A stretch of DNA of 52,600 nucleotides from Photobacterium chitinilyticum (GTDB lineage Bacteria; Pseudomonadota; Gammaproteobacteria; Enterobacterales; Vibrionaceae), in contig NZ_RJLM01000020.1 in assembly GCF_004104355.1 (NCBI RefSeq), positions 1 through 52,600 of the forward strand, given 5' to 3'. Numbering within the stretch: position 1 is the stretch's first letter; every line of letters begins with the position of its first letter. The position numbers and the translations under genes were made by a program. Below, in pieces: positions 39,661 to 51,571 of the stretch. The notes below the pieces were generated by a model. That model ran no database searches and was not told the origin of the DNA. It saw only the letters and a list, made by a program, of their open reading frames with translations.

Positions 39661-40647
39661 TTAGTTTACGCCGTTGGCTTCTTTCATATACTTGAAGAAG
39701 TCAGTGTTCGGGTCAACCACCAAGATATCATTCTTCGAGTTGAAGCTGTTCTCGTACGCTTTCAGAGATCGCAGGAAGTTATAAAACTCTGGATCCTTGT
39801 TGAACGCTGTAGAGTATATCTCAGCCGTTCTTGCATCAGCCGTACCACGCACAACACGTGCCTGACGATCAGCTTCGGCAAGAATTTTTGCCACTTCCAA
39901 CTCAGACTGAGCTCGTATAACCTCAGCCTTCTCACGACCTTGCGAGCGGTGCTTACGAGCTACAGACTCACGCTCGGCACGCATACGACGGTAGATAGAC
40001 TCACTGATTTCGTCAGGCAGGTTGATTTTCTTCATACGGAAATCAACTACAGCGACACCCAAGTCTTTCATCGCACTTATTTTGATATCAGCAAGGACAT
40101 TGTCCATGATTTGATCACGCTGACCTTCGACCTCTTTACGAGGAGCGATCTCAGCAACAATCTCTGTCGCCGGTGCATCGTCTTCATCAGAAGCAACAAC
40201 AGGTGTTCCACGATCAGGACCGGAAACAATCTGCTTGATTTCACGCGAACCAATTTCTGAACGCAGGCTATCAACCACTTTACGCTTCAACAGCGCTTCC
40301 GCCGTTGAGGCATTACCACCGCCAGTTGTCAGGTAGTACTGACCAAAATCCTCGATACGCCATTTAACATAGGTATCAATGATAACGTCTTTTTTCTCTG
40401 ACGTTACGAAACGGTCAGCCTGGTCATCCATGGTCTGGATACGGGCATCAAGCATACGTACTCGATCAAATACTGGCACCTTAAAGTGCAAGCCCGGCTC
40501 GTAGATACGTGCAATTTCAGTATTGTTGTCTTTAAGGATCCGGCCGAACCGAACCACAATACCGCGCTCACCTTCTTGTACGATAAACATCGACATCAGC
40601 AATGCAGCAATAAAGATGACAATCACTGGGATCATTAACTTACGCAT
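39661..40647 (-). CDS. hflC: HflC, SPFH/prohibitin-family partner of FtsH
   Basis: HflC and HflK form a large periplasm-facing complex around the FtsH protease and modulate it. The 328 residues begin with an N-terminal membrane anchor (MIPVIVIFIAALLMSMFIV) followed by a band-7/SPFH domain (GERGIVVRFGRI) and a long coiled coil rich in Glu, Arg and Ala (about 200-270). It follows hflK by 2 bp. Confidence 0.96.
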   Translation of the reverse strand: MRKLMIPVIVIFIAALLMSMFIVQEGERGIVVRFGRILKDNNTEIARIYEPGLHFKVPVFDRVRMLDARIQTMDDQADRFVTSEKKDVIIDTYVKWRIEDFGQYYLTTGGGNASTAEALLKRKVVDSLRSEIGSREIKQIVSGPDRGTPVVASDEDDAPATEIVAEIAPRKEVEGQRDQIMDNVLADIKISAMKDLGVAVVDFRMKKINLPDEISESIYRRMRAERESVARKHRSQGREKAEVIRAQSELEVAKILAEADRQARVVRGTADARTAEIYSTAFNKDPEFYNFLRSLKAYENSFNSKNDILVVDPNTDFFKYMKEANGVN

Positions 40648-40649
40648 AA

Positions 40650-41810
40650 TTAATATCTCCCTTGACGGCCGCTATCGCCACGTGGAGCCGTGGATACAGG
40701 AGCTGTAGTTTCTACTTTTTCAAGCTCAATGCCATAGGAGCCGCTTGATGTACTGCTCTTCGGCTTGCTGCCTTGATCGGACTGATTGATCAGTTTATCT
40801 AGCGGTAGATACAGCAAGTTACCACTGGAGTTTGAATCAACCATTACCTTGCTGGTACTACTGTAAACGCGTTCCATCGTTTCCAGATACAGACGGTTAC
40901 GAGTTACTTCCTGAGCAGCTAGGTATTCAGGCAATAGCTTTTCGAACTGGGCAACTTCACCGAGAGCACCGTTGACAGCTTTCTCAGAATAACCTTCAGC
41001 TTCTTTCTTCAAACGCTCTGCACGACCCGTTGCTTTCGGCAAGATATCATTGCTGTATGCCTCGGCTTCACGCACGAAACGTTCTTCATCTTCTCGTGCT
41101 GCGATAGCATCATCAAACGCATCTTTAACCGCTTCCGGCGGACGCGCTGATTGGAAGTTCACATCGACAACAAAGATACCCATATCATAAGTCTGGATAA
41201 TCTTATCGATTGCTTCCTGGGTATGGGCACGAATTGTCTGACGACCAGTAGTCAATGCCTGATCCATTGTCGAGTCACCAATCACCGCACGCAGTGCAGA
41301 GTCAGTGGCCTGACGCAGACTGTCATCGGCATTAGTCACACTAAACAGATACTTATTAGGATCAGAAACACGGTACTGAACATCCATTTCAACTTTCAGT
41401 ACGTTTTCATCTTTGGTTAGCATCAGACCGGAGCTACGCAGTGAACGAATCGCCTGAACGTTAACTGGCTTAACTTCGTCAATAAACCTCGGCCTCCAGT
41501 TCAAACCGGGATCGACCATCTCGTAAAACTTACCAAAGCGTAGCACTACGCCTCGCTCCGCTTCACCAATGGTATAGAAACCAGAGAAACCCCATACCGC
41601 AACAGCTAGTACCGCAATTGCCCCAAGACCGGCAGCACTACCACCAGCCGAAGGTCCTTTTTTATTTCCCAAAATGCCACCGAACTTACGACTCAGTTTT
41701 GAAAAAACTTCATCGAGATCCGGAGGACCTTGATCACGACCGCCGCGATTATTGTTCCCCCAAGGGTCTTTATCACGGCCACCGTTGTTACCAGGCTCAT
41801 TCCACGCCAT
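40650..41810 (-). CDS. hflK: HflK, SPFH/prohibitin-family partner of FtsH
   Basis: The 386 residues have a Gly/Asn/Asp-rich cytoplasmic N-terminus (MAWNEPGNNGGRDKDPWG), one transmembrane helix (about 60-80) and an SPFH domain (GERGVVLRFGKFYEMVDPGLNW), then a coiled coil and a Ser/Thr-rich tail. It is coupled to hflC, with which it forms the membrane cage. Confidence 0.96.
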   Translation of the reverse strand: MAWNEPGNNGGRDKDPWGNNNRGGRDQGPPDLDEVFSKLSRKFGGILGNKKGPSAGGSAAGLGAIAVLAVAVWGFSGFYTIGEAERGVVLRFGKFYEMVDPGLNWRPRFIDEVKPVNVQAIRSLRSSGLMLTKDENVLKVEMDVQYRVSDPNKYLFSVTNADDSLRQATDSALRAVIGDSTMDQALTTGRQTIRAHTQEAIDKIIQTYDMGIFVVDVNFQSARPPEAVKDAFDDAIAAREDEERFVREAEAYSNDILPKATGRAERLKKEAEGYSEKAVNGALGEVAQFEKLLPEYLAAQEVTRNRLYLETMERVYSSTSKVMVDSNSSGNLLYLPLDKLINQSDQGSKPKSSTSSGSYGIELEKVETTAPVSTAPRGDSGRQGRY

Positions 41811-41867
41811 TATAGAACTCCATCAATATGATATGACGACAGTTTTTCTTATTACTCTAGCAGTCCA

Positions 41868-43157
41868 TTAAGCAACGATAAAGTCATCTAACGAAGTACT
41901 TTCTCTTTTTTGTAACCGAGACCACTCAGTCAGCGGTAAACGAATATCAATCGTCAGGCTTCCATCAGACTCATATTTTTCGTGCAAGATACATCCAAGT
42001 TGGTAAAACTTACTGCGATAGCGGCCAATCAGATGTGGCGGCAAGCACAGGGTATGTTTCACTATGGTGCCAGACAAACGTTCAGTGAGCGCTTCAAACA
42101 GCAGGTCGATCCCCTGCCCTTCAATCGCCGACACCCAAACACGCTGGGGGATCCCGTCTTTGTCTCTCTCAATGCGAGGCTCGGCACCTTCCAGATTGTC
42201 GATCTTATTCATCACAATCAGAACAGGAACCTCATCAGCATCGATTTCCTCGAGCACGTTATCAACTGCATCAATGTTTTCACGAAAACGCTCATCACTG
42301 GCGTCGACCACATGCAATAACAAACTTGCATCTTGGGTTTCTTTCAGTGTTGCCTTGAATGCAGCCACCAAATCATGGGGCAAGTGACGAATAAACCCAA
42401 CCGTATCGGCCAAAATTGATGTACCGACATCGGCAACGTCAATTTTACGCAAGGTTGGATCCAAGGTCGCAAACAGCTGATCGGCCGCATAGACGCCGGC
42501 ATTTGTGACTTGGTTAAATAACGTCGATTTCCCCGCATTGGTATAACCGACCAATGAGATTGTGGGTATTTCAGCCCGATTTCTTGCTCTACGCCCCTGA
42601 TCGCGCTGTTTCGACACCTTTTCTAATCTACGTAAAATAGTTTTGATACGGTCTCGTAATAGGCGGCGATCCGTTTCCAGCTGAGTTTCACCCGGACCAC
42701 GCAGGCCGATACCACCTTTCTGTCGTTCAAGGTGGGTCCAACCGCGGATCAGTCGAGTGGAGATATGTCGCAACTGAGCAAGCTCGACCTGCAACTTACC
42801 CTCATGGGTACGCGCACGCTGGGCAAAAATATCCAGTATTAAACCAGTACGGTCTAACACTCGACATTTACAAAGTTGCTCCAGATTACGCTCTTGCGCT
42901 GGAGAGAGGGAGTGGTTGAATATCACGATCTCGGCTTCTTCAGCCCGAACCGCTTCGGCAATTTCCTGTGCTTTACCTTCTCCCACGTAATACTTAGGGT
43001 GGGGAGTTTTACGACTACCTGTTACCACACGTAGCGTATTCACTCCCGCCGAGGAGACCAGCATTTCGCATTCGCTTAGGTCTTCCCATTCCCCTTCTTG
43101 CGTGAAGTTGATATGAACAAGAATAGCCTGCTCACCGGCTTCATAACGGTCAAACAA
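41868..43157 (-). CDS. hflX: Ribosome-associated GTPase HflX
   Basis: HflX splits stalled or heat-damaged ribosomes. The 429 residues include an N-terminal HflX domain, a linker helix region (GIGLRGPGETQLETDRRLLRDRI) and a G domain with G1 GYTNAGKST, G3 DTVGF and G4 NKID. The start is TTG at 43157, placed eight bases after AAGGAG; homologues begin MFDRYEAGE. It lies 28 bp after hfq, as in E. coli. Confidence 0.96.
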   Translation of the reverse strand: MFDRYEAGEQAILVHINFTQEGEWEDLSECEMLVSSAGVNTLRVVTGSRKTPHPKYYVGEGKAQEIAEAVRAEEAEIVIFNHSLSPAQERNLEQLCKCRVLDRTGLILDIFAQRARTHEGKLQVELAQLRHISTRLIRGWTHLERQKGGIGLRGPGETQLETDRRLLRDRIKTILRRLEKVSKQRDQGRRARNRAEIPTISLVGYTNAGKSTLFNQVTNAGVYAADQLFATLDPTLRKIDVADVGTSILADTVGFIRHLPHDLVAAFKATLKETQDASLLLHVVDASDERFRENIDAVDNVLEEIDADEVPVLIVMNKIDNLEGAEPRIERDKDGIPQRVWVSAIEGQGIDLLFEALTERLSGTIVKHTLCLPPHLIGRYRSKFYQLGCILHEKYESDGSLTIDIRLPLTEWSRLQKRESTSLDDFIVA

Positions 43158-43185
43158 GCAATCAACTCCTTATTTGAAGAATACC

Positions 43186-43458
<273 letters not shown>

Positions 43459-43531
43459 TTATTTGTTTGTAGTTGTATTTAGCAACGAACAAAATTAAAA
43501 ATACGCAAAACAGTGAGAGTATACACGCTAA

Positions 43532-44467
43532 TCAAACATCACATCTAACTGAGTTTGTGACTGTTTGTAACGCATTATCCACATCACTGCTATCCAACCA
43601 CGTCAAATCTTTCCAACTTCTCAGCCAGGTTATTTGACGTTTCGCCAATTGACGGGTCGCGCAGATTCCGCGGAATACCGCTTCGTCCAAATCACACTTC
43701 CCGTCCAAGTATTCCCACATCTGTCGGTAACCCACGCAACGTATTGATGGAAGATCTGGATGCAGATCACCTCGCTCATACAAAGCACGAACTTCCTGTT
43801 CAAAACCAGCTTCGATCATTTTGTCGAAACGTTGCTCGATCCTTTGATGTAGGACAGCCCTATCCTTGGGTGTTATTGCAAATTGGTGAACCTTATACGG
43901 TAAAGATTCACCTTGGGTTTTCGTCAGCTCTGTTAAAGTTTTACCCGAAATACGGAAAACTTCCAATGCCCGAGAGAGTCGCTGCGGATCATTAGGGTGG
44001 ATCCTGGCTCCGGATACCGGATCAATCCGCACTAACTCTTCGTGCAATGTCTGCCAGCCTTTCTCTTCGGCTTCTCGTTCAATCTCAGCTCGAATCTCAG
44101 GATCCGCCGCTGGTAATGGCGACAAACCTTCTAATAATGCCTTGTAGTACAACATAGTACCACCAACTAGCAGAGGAATTCGCCCTGCTGCAACTATATC
44201 AGCCATTTCTTTCAGTGCATCAGCACGAAAGTCTGCAGCTGAATAACTTTGCGCTGGATCACGAATATCTATCAGACGGTGAGGAGCAAGGGAAAGTTCC
44301 CGCTCATCAGGCTTTGCTGTTCCGATGTCCATTTCTTTATAGATAAGGGCTGAATCAACACTTATCAACTCCACCGGTAACTGCTGACGCAATCGAATCG
44401 CCAGATCTGTTTTTCCCGATGCGGTCGGCCCCATTAAAAAAATGGCCTGAGGGTATGGCTTGCTCAT
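43532..44467 (-). CDS. miaA: tRNA dimethylallyltransferase MiaA
   Basis: MiaA adds a dimethylallyl group to A37 of tRNAs that read codons starting with U. The P loop GPTASGKT is at 13-20, followed by [18 protein letters not shown] and the closing region [12 protein letters not shown]. The 311 residues are normal. Its ATG overlaps the mutL stop by 4 bp (ATGA). Confidence 0.97.
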   Translation of the reverse strand: MSKPYPQAIFLMGPTASGKTDLAIRLRQQLPVELISVDSALIYKEMDIGTAKPDERELSLAPHRLIDIRDPAQSYSAADFRADALKEMADIVAAGRIPLLVGGTMLYYKALLEGLSPLPAADPEIRAEIEREAEEKGWQTLHEELVRIDPVSGARIHPNDPQRLSRALEVFRISGKTLTELTKTQGESLPYKVHQFAITPKDRAVLHQRIEQRFDKMIEAGFEQEVRALYERGDLHPDLPSIRCVGYRQMWEYLDGKCDLDEAVFRGICATRQLAKRQITWLRSWKDLTWLDSSDVDNALQTVTNSVRCDV

Positions 44468-46506
44468 AAATTAAATGCTTCTATTGCCGCGCCTACATCA
44501 ACAGGGCGCAGCAAGTTTGGGTAATAATGTTCAAGTGTATCCCCCCATAATTGCTCCAGTTCCGTCACCAGCTGAATCGCCTGTGACAAACTGAATCCAT
44601 CGGTCGGAATCACTAGCTGTGATGCTAACCAGTCCAGCAATTTATCCCAACCTTGTGCTTCAGGGTCATCGGCCACCGAAGTCAGGTAGCCCAATAGGGC
44701 AGGAATCAATTGCTGCAAGTTTTGCTGCCTAAGCGGCATACAGACGGACATAATGATCAGCCCGCTCTTGCCCTTGGCTTTTAGATGAATCCCTAGTTGC
44801 TTGAGCAACTGGGCATGCTGCTCAGCGCATTCTATCATGCCTGACTCTACCGGTACTGAATGCGGGATCAGTAATGGCTGAGGTTTCAGTCCTTCAGTCT
44901 GTGCCAGTTGCAACTGGCCTTTGCAGCGCAAGCGCTGGGCGTAGTCGAGCGACAGCACAAAGACCCCGTTATTACGGCTTAACAACAGGTAGCGCTGTTC
45001 CGCCAGACACAGTGCCTTGCCTAGGCCGATGCCATTTTGCGCATCGAACGCAGTTTGCCGTACTGGCGACGGCACTGAAGAGAGGCTCTGTTCCCGAGCA
45101 TGGTTCATTTGCACAGGCTCGGACGATAAAGAGGATTCAAAATCATCCTGCCTCGGTGTTTGCATCAACTGTTGGTAAGCACTAACTTCTCGCTTTGACG
45201 GCGCATCGTTGCCAAACTGACGCGGCTGCCCTTGAGCTTTCGGAGAATACGCAGCCCCTGATGATGCACCACGGCTAACGCTGGAATGACTAGGCTGCCC
45301 TACCGGCTCTCGGTAGGCGGTGGCCCTTTCCTCAGAAGAGGGTAACCACTCACTCGGTTCGGCCTTATTCGGGTAATCGGGGGTACGTGCCACCGCAGAC
45401 ATCACCGCCGATGGCTCGGCAATTTCATTTACCGCAGGCTCATCACTCAGGTTGACGGCGGCACTCGCCCGCTGAGGTGGCTGATAAAGCGATTCGCCGT
45501 TTTCCTCGAGGCTTTGCCGCAATGCACTCTGAAGCCCCTGACAAATAAAGTCATGCACCAAACGGGCTTGGTGGAAGCGCACTTCATGTTTAGCCGGATG
45601 AACATTCACATCAACTTGGTGCGGGTCAACCTCAATAAACAGCACATAGGCTGCATACTGATTGGTGCTAAGACTGGTTTCATACGCCTGGCGGATAGCA
45701 TGATTGATGAGCTTATCCTTCATCATGCGACCGTTAACATAGCAGTACTGAATATCGTTCTGGGCTCTGGCCCCTTGCGGACTGCAGATCCAACCCGATA
45801 GTTTCAGATCGCCATGTTCCAGCTCGACAGCCAGCGCATGATTGAGAAAACTGGAACCGCACACTGCTGCCAGCCGACGCTCTTTCTGTACCTGCGTCTG
45901 TGCTGCGCGGTATTGACGGATAACTTTTCCGTTATGACGCAAATTGATAGTGACATCCAGCCGACTCAGAGCGATCCGCTTGAGCAGCTCGTCTATATGG
46001 CCGAACTCCGTCTTCTCGGTACGCAAAAACTTACGCCTGGCTGGCGTATTGAAAAACAGATCTAAGGCCTCAAGCGTCGTCCCTACGGGGTGTGCGGCCG
46101 GCTTGAGCTGCACATCCATATCCCGGCCTTCTGCATAGGCGGACCAAGCTTCTTCCTGTGCCGCCGTTTTAGAGGTCAAGGTGAGGCGGGAAACCGAACT
46201 GATACTCGCCAATGCTTCACCGCGAAAGCCGAGACTCACGATGGCTTCAAGATCATCTAACGAGGTGATCTTCGACGTTGCATGGCGACTTAGGGCCAGG
46301 CTTAGCTCATCTTTCGGGATCCCTTTCCCGTTATCACGGATACGGATTGTACGGCTGCCCCCCTTATCAATATCAATATCAATTCGAGTTGCGCCAGCAT
46401 CCAAACTGTTTTCAACCAGTTCTTTGACCACCGAGGCAGGGCGTTCAACGACTTCACCAGCAGCAATTTGGTTTGCCAGCCGGGCAGGCAAGATCTGAAT
46501 TGGCAT
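44464..46506 (-). CDS. mutL: DNA mismatch repair protein MutL
   Basis: MutL links mismatch recognition by MutS to MutH and UvrD. The N-terminal GHKL ATPase (about 1-330) has [21 protein letters not shown] and [12 protein letters not shown] low-complexity linker rich in Ser, Glu and Pro (about 340-480) joins the C-terminal dimerisation domain. The endonuclease motif DQHAxxER seen in MutL of MutH-less bacteria is absent, as expected for a species using MutH. At 680 residues it is longer than E. coli MutL (615), mostly in the linker. Confidence 0.96.
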   Translation of the reverse strand: MPIQILPARLANQIAAGEVVERPASVVKELVENSLDAGATRIDIDIDKGGSRTIRIRDNGKGIPKDELSLALSRHATSKITSLDDLEAIVSLGFRGEALASISSVSRLTLTSKTAAQEEAWSAYAEGRDMDVQLKPAAHPVGTTLEALDLFFNTPARRKFLRTEKTEFGHIDELLKRIALSRLDVTINLRHNGKVIRQYRAAQTQVQKERRLAAVCGSSFLNHALAVELEHGDLKLSGWICSPQGARAQNDIQYCYVNGRMMKDKLINHAIRQAYETSLSTNQYAAYVLFIEVDPHQVDVNVHPAKHEVRFHQARLVHDFICQGLQSALRQSLEENGESLYQPPQRASAAVNLSDEPAVNEIAEPSAVMSAVARTPDYPNKAEPSEWLPSSEERATAYREPVGQPSHSSVSRGASSGAAYSPKAQGQPRQFGNDAPSKREVSAYQQLMQTPRQDDFESSLSSEPVQMNHAREQSLSSVPSPVRQTAFDAQNGIGLGKALCLAEQRYLLLSRNNGVFVLSLDYAQRLRCKGQLQLAQTEGLKPQPLLIPHSVPVESGMIECAEQHAQLLKQLGIHLKAKGKSGLIIMSVCMPLRQQNLQQLIPALLGYLTSVADDPEAQGWDKLLDWLASQLVIPTDGFSLSQAIQLVTELEQLWGDTLEHYYPNLLRPVDVGAAIEAFNL

Positions 46507-46525
46507 AATTCACTTCTAGGTATGG

Positions 46526-48253
46526 TTAACTACTAGGGATTGTTAGCTTTTGACCGACGGCCAATGTATCTGAGCTTAGCTTATTTGCCTGGCGGAGACT
46601 ATTTACACTGATCCCATAACGGGAGGCAATCTTGCCCAGAAACTCACCACGCTTCACCGTATGCTTAACCGCCTTGCGGTTGCTCGTCTCTATTTTCAGC
46701 TTTTGGCCGACGGCAAGTTCATCAGAGCGTAGCTTATTCACGTTACGGATACTAGCAACCGTAACGCCATAATGTGCAGCAATTTTGCCAAGAAATTCAC
46801 CTCGTTGCACAGTATGCGTCGTTGTTTTAACCATACGCTTCACCGGCTGGGAGGGTACTGCTGTGGGCTTTCTGGTCGCGGCAACGACAGTACTACCCGG
46901 AATAATCAGCACCTGGCCGACTTTCAAGGTATTACTCTTAAGGTTATTAACCTTTTTTAGCCCTGCCACCGAAGTGCCGTACTTATTGGCAATAACACTC
47001 AAAGACTGGCCTGAAGTGACCTTGTGTTTCACTCCGCCTTTTCTTGCCGCGAATAGAGTACCTTCCGGAGGTTTAGCATTGAAATAGGCAAGCACCCCTT
47101 TATAGACTGCATTCGCCAGCTTGTTCTGGTGCGATCGAGAGTTAAGCAGTCGCTCTTCCTTCGGATTAGTAATAAATCCGGTTTCCACCAGAAGCGAAGG
47201 AATATCCGGTGACTTCAGAACTGCAAGACTGGCATGCTCCGGTTTGCTTTTATGCAGGGTCGTAACCCGGCTTAGCTCTTTCAGCACGCGAGTAGCAACA
47301 TCATAGCCCTCTTTCTGGGAGTGACTAAACTGCAAATCCAATACCGCCATGCTGAGATACTGATCATCCTTGCCTCCGGACAATACATCACCGCCACCCA
47401 ATAGCTCAGATTGCTTCTCGTGCTGCTCTAACCAGCGGCCAATCTCGCTATTTGCACGACGAGTATTGAGTACCCACACCGATGCCCCGCGGGGCTGTGG
47501 CTTGTGGAAACCGTCAGCATGAATTGAAACCAGCAAGTGAGCCTTGTTACGACGGGCAATGTCCGAGCGTTTGTTAAGATTAACAAAGTAATCCGCCTGA
47601 CGAGTCAATACCGCTTTCATACCCGGAGTCGCGTTAATTTTTGCCGCGACCTTTTTCGAGATGTCCAAAGTGACATTTTTCTCGTACTTACGGCTCGGCC
47701 CGATAGAGCCAGGATCTTCCCCGCCATGGCCCGCATCAATCGCAACGATGATGTCATCATTGCCGTAAGGCAGCAGAACTTTTTGATTTTTCGTCGCTGG
47801 CTTGTTTGGTACCGCCGGCTTGGCCTTCACCGCCTTTTTCTTGTGCGGCAGATCCAGAACCAATCGGTGGCTGTAGTGGCCATCAGGGGTCGGAGCCAGT
47901 TTGAAAATTGTCGGGTTGGTTCCCACCTTGGTTTCAAAAACCAAACGGTAAGTTCCTTTCTCCGGCGCACTGCTACTGCGAATTTTCTTCAGTACTGCAC
48001 TGTTGTTCACCGTCACCGGCAACTTCGTTTTCAGTGTGGTTTTTTTAAGGTCGACAACCAAGCGCTCAGGCTTGGTCAGAGTAAAGTAGGAAAACGCCAC
48101 CTCATTCTGCAAATCCAACACTACACGAGTTTCATCAGGTGCAGGCCAAACCCGAATGCTCTTCAGCTCGTTGGCCATAACCACCGAGCTGAACATCCCT
48201 ACCCCAAATAACAAAGTATATAAAAAAGCCCGTAAAGACATCCTGATCAACAC
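46526..48253 (-). CDS. amiB: N-acetylmuramoyl-L-alanine amidase AmiB with three LysM domains
   Basis: AmiB cuts septal peptidoglycan so that daughter cells separate; EnvC activates it. The order is signal peptide (to about residue 27), AMIN domain (about 30-130), Amidase_3 domain (about 165-390; [27 protein letters not shown] with zinc ligands) and three LysM repeats (about 405-450, 480-525, 530-575). E. coli AmiB has a single LysM. The start is uncertain: GTG 48253, TTG 48250 and ATG 48241 are all close to the tsaE stop. Confidence 0.94.
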   Translation of the reverse strand: MLIRMSLRAFLYTLLFGVGMFSSVVMANELKSIRVWPAPDETRVVLDLQNEVAFSYFTLTKPERLVVDLKKTTLKTKLPVTVNNSAVLKKIRSSSAPEKGTYRLVFETKVGTNPTIFKLAPTPDGHYSHRLVLDLPHKKKAVKAKPAVPNKPATKNQKVLLPYGNDDIIVAIDAGHGGEDPGSIGPSRKYEKNVTLDISKKVAAKINATPGMKAVLTRQADYFVNLNKRSDIARRNKAHLLVSIHADGFHKPQPRGASVWVLNTRRANSEIGRWLEQHEKQSELLGGGDVLSGGKDDQYLSMAVLDLQFSHSQKEGYDVATRVLKELSRVTTLHKSKPEHASLAVLKSPDIPSLLVETGFITNPKEERLLNSRSHQNKLANAVYKGVLAYFNAKPPEGTLFAARKGGVKHKVTSGQSLSVIANKYGTSVAGLKKVNNLKSNTLKVGQVLIIPGSTVVAATRKPTAVPSQPVKRMVKTTTHTVQRGEFLGKIAAHYGVTVASIRNVNKLRSDELAVGQKLKIETSNRKAVKHTVKRGEFLGKIASRYGISVNSLRQANKLSSDTLAVGQKLTIPSS

Positions 48254-48711
48254 AACTCCAAACGCTTGATCAACTCTAGACCATATTCATTATTTGCGGT
48301 AACAGTGACTTTTCTCTGCTCACCGAAATAGCGCATATCAAGTTCTAGATCTGGCGCAGGCAGTAAGCCTTCACCTTTTTCCGGCCATTCAACCAGGCAA
48401 ATTGCGTCATTGCTGAAGTAATCACGGATCCCCATAAACTCGAGCTCTTCCGGATCAGCAAGACGATATAAATCAAAATGATAAACCTGCCATGGCGGCA
48501 GCTCATAGGGTTCGACCAACGTATATGTCGGGCTTTTTACATTGCCCTGATGGCCAAGCGCCCGAATAAACCCTCTGCTAAATGTCGTTTTTCCTGCACC
48601 CAAATCGCCGTGCAGATAAATGGTTGTCTGGCGCTTACATGCCTGTGCCAGCTTAAGGCCTAAATCTACGGTTGCCTGCTCATCGGCAAGAAGTGTTTCA
48701 AATATTTGCAT
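48247..48711 (-). CDS. tsaE: tRNA threonylcarbamoyladenosine biosynthesis ATPase TsaE
   Basis: TsaE drives turnover of the TsaB-TsaD complex that makes t6A37 in tRNA. The 154 residues have the P loop [14 protein letters not shown] (about 34-47), the TYTLVEPY switch and HFDLYRL. Its end overlaps the earliest possible amiB start. It follows nnr by 8 bp. Confidence 0.96.
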   Translation of the reverse strand: MQIFETLLADEQATVDLGLKLAQACKRQTTIYLHGDLGAGKTTFSRGFIRALGHQGNVKSPTYTLVEPYELPPWQVYHFDLYRLADPEELEFMGIRDYFSNDAICLVEWPEKGEGLLPAPDLELDMRYFGEQRKVTVTANNEYGLELIKRLELC

Positions 48712-48719
48712 TATTATCT

Positions 48720-50207
48720 TTATCTTGGATTTACTAATTGTCGAATATAAGGGAACAGATCACTGGCCAACACACCGCGCTCCCCTTTCCGGGCGCAGAG
48801 ATCAGCCGCGGTGCTGTGGATCCAGACGCCAACCCGGGCAGCTTCCGCTAAGGATAAACCTTGTCCTGCCAGCGCACCGATAATACCAGATAACACATCC
48901 CCCATTCCCCCCGTAGCCATGCCAGGGTTACCAGCAGTACACACCCAGCACTGCCGACCGTCATAAATCAGTGTGCCGGCCCCCTTCAGGACGACGACAC
49001 CACCAAATTTTTGCTGCAGTAACTGTACCGCAGCAAAACGATCAGCTTCCACCGATGCAACCGTAGTACCTAGCAACCGGGCAGCCTCACCCGGATGCGG
49101 CGTCATTATACGATTATTTTTATAGTCTGGTGAGAGGGCTAATAAGTTCAATCCATCCGCATCGACGACCATTTTTTTTTCCGTCGCATCAAAATGAAAT
49201 AGCAGCGCCTTACTCCAGTCACTCTGCCCCAAACCAGGGCCAATAACAATAACATCAGCCCATTCCAGCCTTTGGCTGATTTCATGGGCCTTATCCTGCC
49301 ATCCCTGCACCATTATCTCAGGCCTGACAGTAACGATTGACAGTACATTGTCAGGTTGGGTGATGACCGCAGTTAGCCCGGCCCCACTTCTTGCACAGGC
49401 TTCTGCTGCCAGCCGAATTGCACCGGCCATCCCCAAATCGCCACCGGCGCACAATACTCGGCCGTGATCCCCTTTATGCGCGGTACGATCACGTCGGGGT
49501 AAACACCGATATACCTCGGCTTGGCTGATCCGATTGACCGAAGGCAATATCTGCTGTTGAAAAGCTTCATCGACCCCCAGGCCGGCAAAGTATACCTCAC
49601 CGCAATAATTGGCTGCCTGGCCTGTGCATAACCCTTGCTTTATCCCGATAAAAGTAACTGTCGATTGTGCCTGTATCACCGTGCCCAATGCAACGCCCGT
49701 ATCGGCACATAGCCCAGACGGCACATCCACAGCAATAACTGGTCGCTTCGACCGGTTAATCAAACTGATCAGCTCAGCGTTATCTTCCCTGACTTTCCCT
49801 TTTAACCCTGTTCCCAGCAAAGCATCAACTATTACCTCAACTGAAGCCGGCACCTCTGACTGCGGCTGAAGGATTTTTCCGCCGCTGGCTAACCAGGCAT
49901 CTCGGGCAAGGGCGGCATCACCGGATAATCGCCCGGCCAGCCCTAACTGCCACAGTGTCACTGCCAGTCCCGACTCTCGGGCCAGCCTGGCAACGATATA
50001 ACCATCTCCACCATTATTACCACCGCCACAGCAAATCAGTAGCGATGTTGCATTCGGGTGCTGCTGTCGAAACACTTCAAATACTGCCTGTCCCGCCCTT
50101 TCCATCAGTTGGTACATCTCAAGCTGCATGATCTGTGCAGCCAAACATTCTCCCTGACGCACCTGTTCTGCTCGGTATAACTGTGTCGGTAGTTGTAAAG
50201 TCACCAT
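48720..50207 (-). CDS. nnr: Bifunctional NAD(P)H-hydrate repair enzyme Nnr
   Basis: Nnr repairs damaged NADH and NADPH: the N-terminal epimerase (YjeF_N, about 1-220; [17 protein letters not shown]) interconverts hydrate epimers, and the C-terminal ADP-dependent dehydratase (about 230-495; [51 protein letters not shown]) removes the water. The 495 residues are near the usual length. AGAGGTAAAC precedes the ATG. It is the first gene of the leftward nnr-tsaE-amiB-mutL-miaA-hfq-hflX-hflK-hflC series, divergent from queG. Confidence 0.95.
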   Translation of the reverse strand: MVTLQLPTQLYRAEQVRQGECLAAQIMQLEMYQLMERAGQAVFEVFRQQHPNATSLLICCGGGNNGGDGYIVARLARESGLAVTLWQLGLAGRLSGDAALARDAWLASGGKILQPQSEVPASVEVIVDALLGTGLKGKVREDNAELISLINRSKRPVIAVDVPSGLCADTGVALGTVIQAQSTVTFIGIKQGLCTGQAANYCGEVYFAGLGVDEAFQQQILPSVNRISQAEVYRCLPRRDRTAHKGDHGRVLCAGGDLGMAGAIRLAAEACARSGAGLTAVITQPDNVLSIVTVRPEIMVQGWQDKAHEISQRLEWADVIVIGPGLGQSDWSKALLFHFDATEKKMVVDADGLNLLALSPDYKNNRIMTPHPGEAARLLGTTVASVEADRFAAVQLLQQKFGGVVVLKGAGTLIYDGRQCWVCTAGNPGMATGGMGDVLSGIIGALAGQGLSLAEAARVGVWIHSTAADLCARKGERGVLASDLFPYIRQLVNPR

Positions 50208-50425
50208 GGTATTGTTTACCTCTGAGCCTCTAGCATTCTTTCACGGTTGCCAATATGAACGCAGACAGGGCAACCAAGCTACATAATGAATAAATAGTGC
50301 CCAAAACTGCAGCTCGGTACAATGTCAAAAAAGTATTTCTGCTCCCATTCCTGCTGACTTTTCTAATAACAGTAAAAGCAATTATGATTGTGTTACACTT
50401 CGGCCCCCAAGAATTCAGCCACACT

Positions 50426-51571
50426 ATGAATCAGACCATGAGCATCGACTACAGCGAACTGACCCAGAAAATCAAACAATGGGGTAAGGAACTCGGCTTC
50501 CAGCAAGTGGGGATCAGTGATATTGATCTTCATCAGCATGAAGCCCAACTCCAACGCTGGATTGATGCCGGCTATCACGGTGAAATGGACTGGATGGCTC
50601 GCCACGGTATGATGCGGGCCCGCCCGGCCGAACTACACCCAGGTACAGTACGGGTGATCAGTGTCCGAATGAACTACCTGCCTCCTGAAGCAGGATTTGC
50701 CCAAAGCCTCAAAAAGCCCGACACCGCATACATCAGCCGCTATTCACTAGGGCGTGATTACCATAAGCTTATTCGCAATCGCTTAAAGCGCCTTGGCCAA
50801 TTGATTGAAAAAGAAGTTGGTGAATTCGGATATCGCCCTTTTGTCGATTCTGCACCAATCCTTGAGCGCCCGCTGGCAGAAAAAGCAGGCTTAGGCTGGA
50901 CAGGGAAGCACTCACTTATTCTTAGCCCCGAAGCTGGTTCATGGTTTTTCCTCGGTGAGCTGCTCATCGACCTCCCGCTCCCGGTCGATATCCCTGTAGA
51001 AAACCAGTGTGGAAAGTGTGTCGCCTGCATGACCAGCTGTCCAACCGGCGCCATCGTAGAAGAGGGGATTGTTGACGCCAGGCGCTGTATCTCTTATCTC
51101 ACCATTGAGTTTGACGGAGTTATCCCGGAAGAGCTACGCGAACCGATCGGCAACCGGATTTACGGCTGCGACGACTGTCAATTAGTCTGCCCTTTTAACC
51201 GTTTCTCAGATATTACCGAAGAAGTCGACTATCATTGTCGTGACAGCTTGTATCAACAACCATTGCATGTTCTTTACCAATGGAGCGAACAACAATTTCT
51301 AAAGAATACGGAAGGCTCAGCGATACGACGTATCGGGCATATCCAATGGCTGCGCAATCTAACCATTGCCATGGGCAATGCGCCATATCATCCTGACATT
51401 TATGATGCCTTGGAACAGCGCTTGGGTGACAACGAGTTGCTTGACATCCACATTCAGTGGGCCATTGGCAAACAGCAGGAGAAACGCCAGGAAAGCGCTA
51501 TTGAGGTAATGCCGGGCAAAACCAAAAGGCTGATCAGAATTGTCGAAAAAGGGCTCCCTCGTGATGCCTAG
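50426..51571 (+). CDS. queG: Epoxyqueuosine reductase QueG
   Basis: QueG carries out the last step of queuosine synthesis in tRNA, using cobalamin and two 4Fe-4S clusters. The cluster cysteines are in CGKCVACMTSCPTG and YGCDDCQLVCP. The N-terminal part (KQWGKELGFQQVGIS, MDWMARHGMMRARP) and LERPLAEKAGLGWTGKHS match E. coli QueG closely. The ATG at 50426 gives 381 residues (E. coli 379); one four codons later is equally possible. The frame is open another 43 codons upstream, but that part encodes no homologous sequence. No orn gene is adjacent in the window. Confidence 0.95.
   Translation: MNQTMSIDYSELTQKIKQWGKELGFQQVGISDIDLHQHEAQLQRWIDAGYHGEMDWMARHGMMRARPAELHPGTVRVISVRMNYLPPEAGFAQSLKKPDTAYISRYSLGRDYHKLIRNRLKRLGQLIEKEVGEFGYRPFVDSAPILERPLAEKAGLGWTGKHSLILSPEAGSWFFLGELLIDLPLPVDIPVENQCGKCVACMTSCPTGAIVEEGIVDARRCISYLTIEFDGVIPEELREPIGNRIYGCDDCQLVCPFNRFSDITEEVDYHCRDSLYQQPLHVLYQWSEQQFLKNTEGSAIRRIGHIQWLRNLTIAMGNAPYHPDIYDALEQRLGDNELLDIHIQWAIGKQQEKRQESAIEVMPGKTKRLIRIVEKGLPRDA

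Noticed and set aside
47537-48211. 224-codon plus-strand frame inside amiB
   Set aside because: It is fully antisense to the AMIN and amidase domains of amiB, which have clear motifs; the frame is a by-product of GC-skewed codons.
50297-50425. N-terminal extension of queG to 50297
   Set aside because: The extra 43 residues do not resemble QueG, and the region must hold the queG promoter in the 218-bp divergent gap with nnr.
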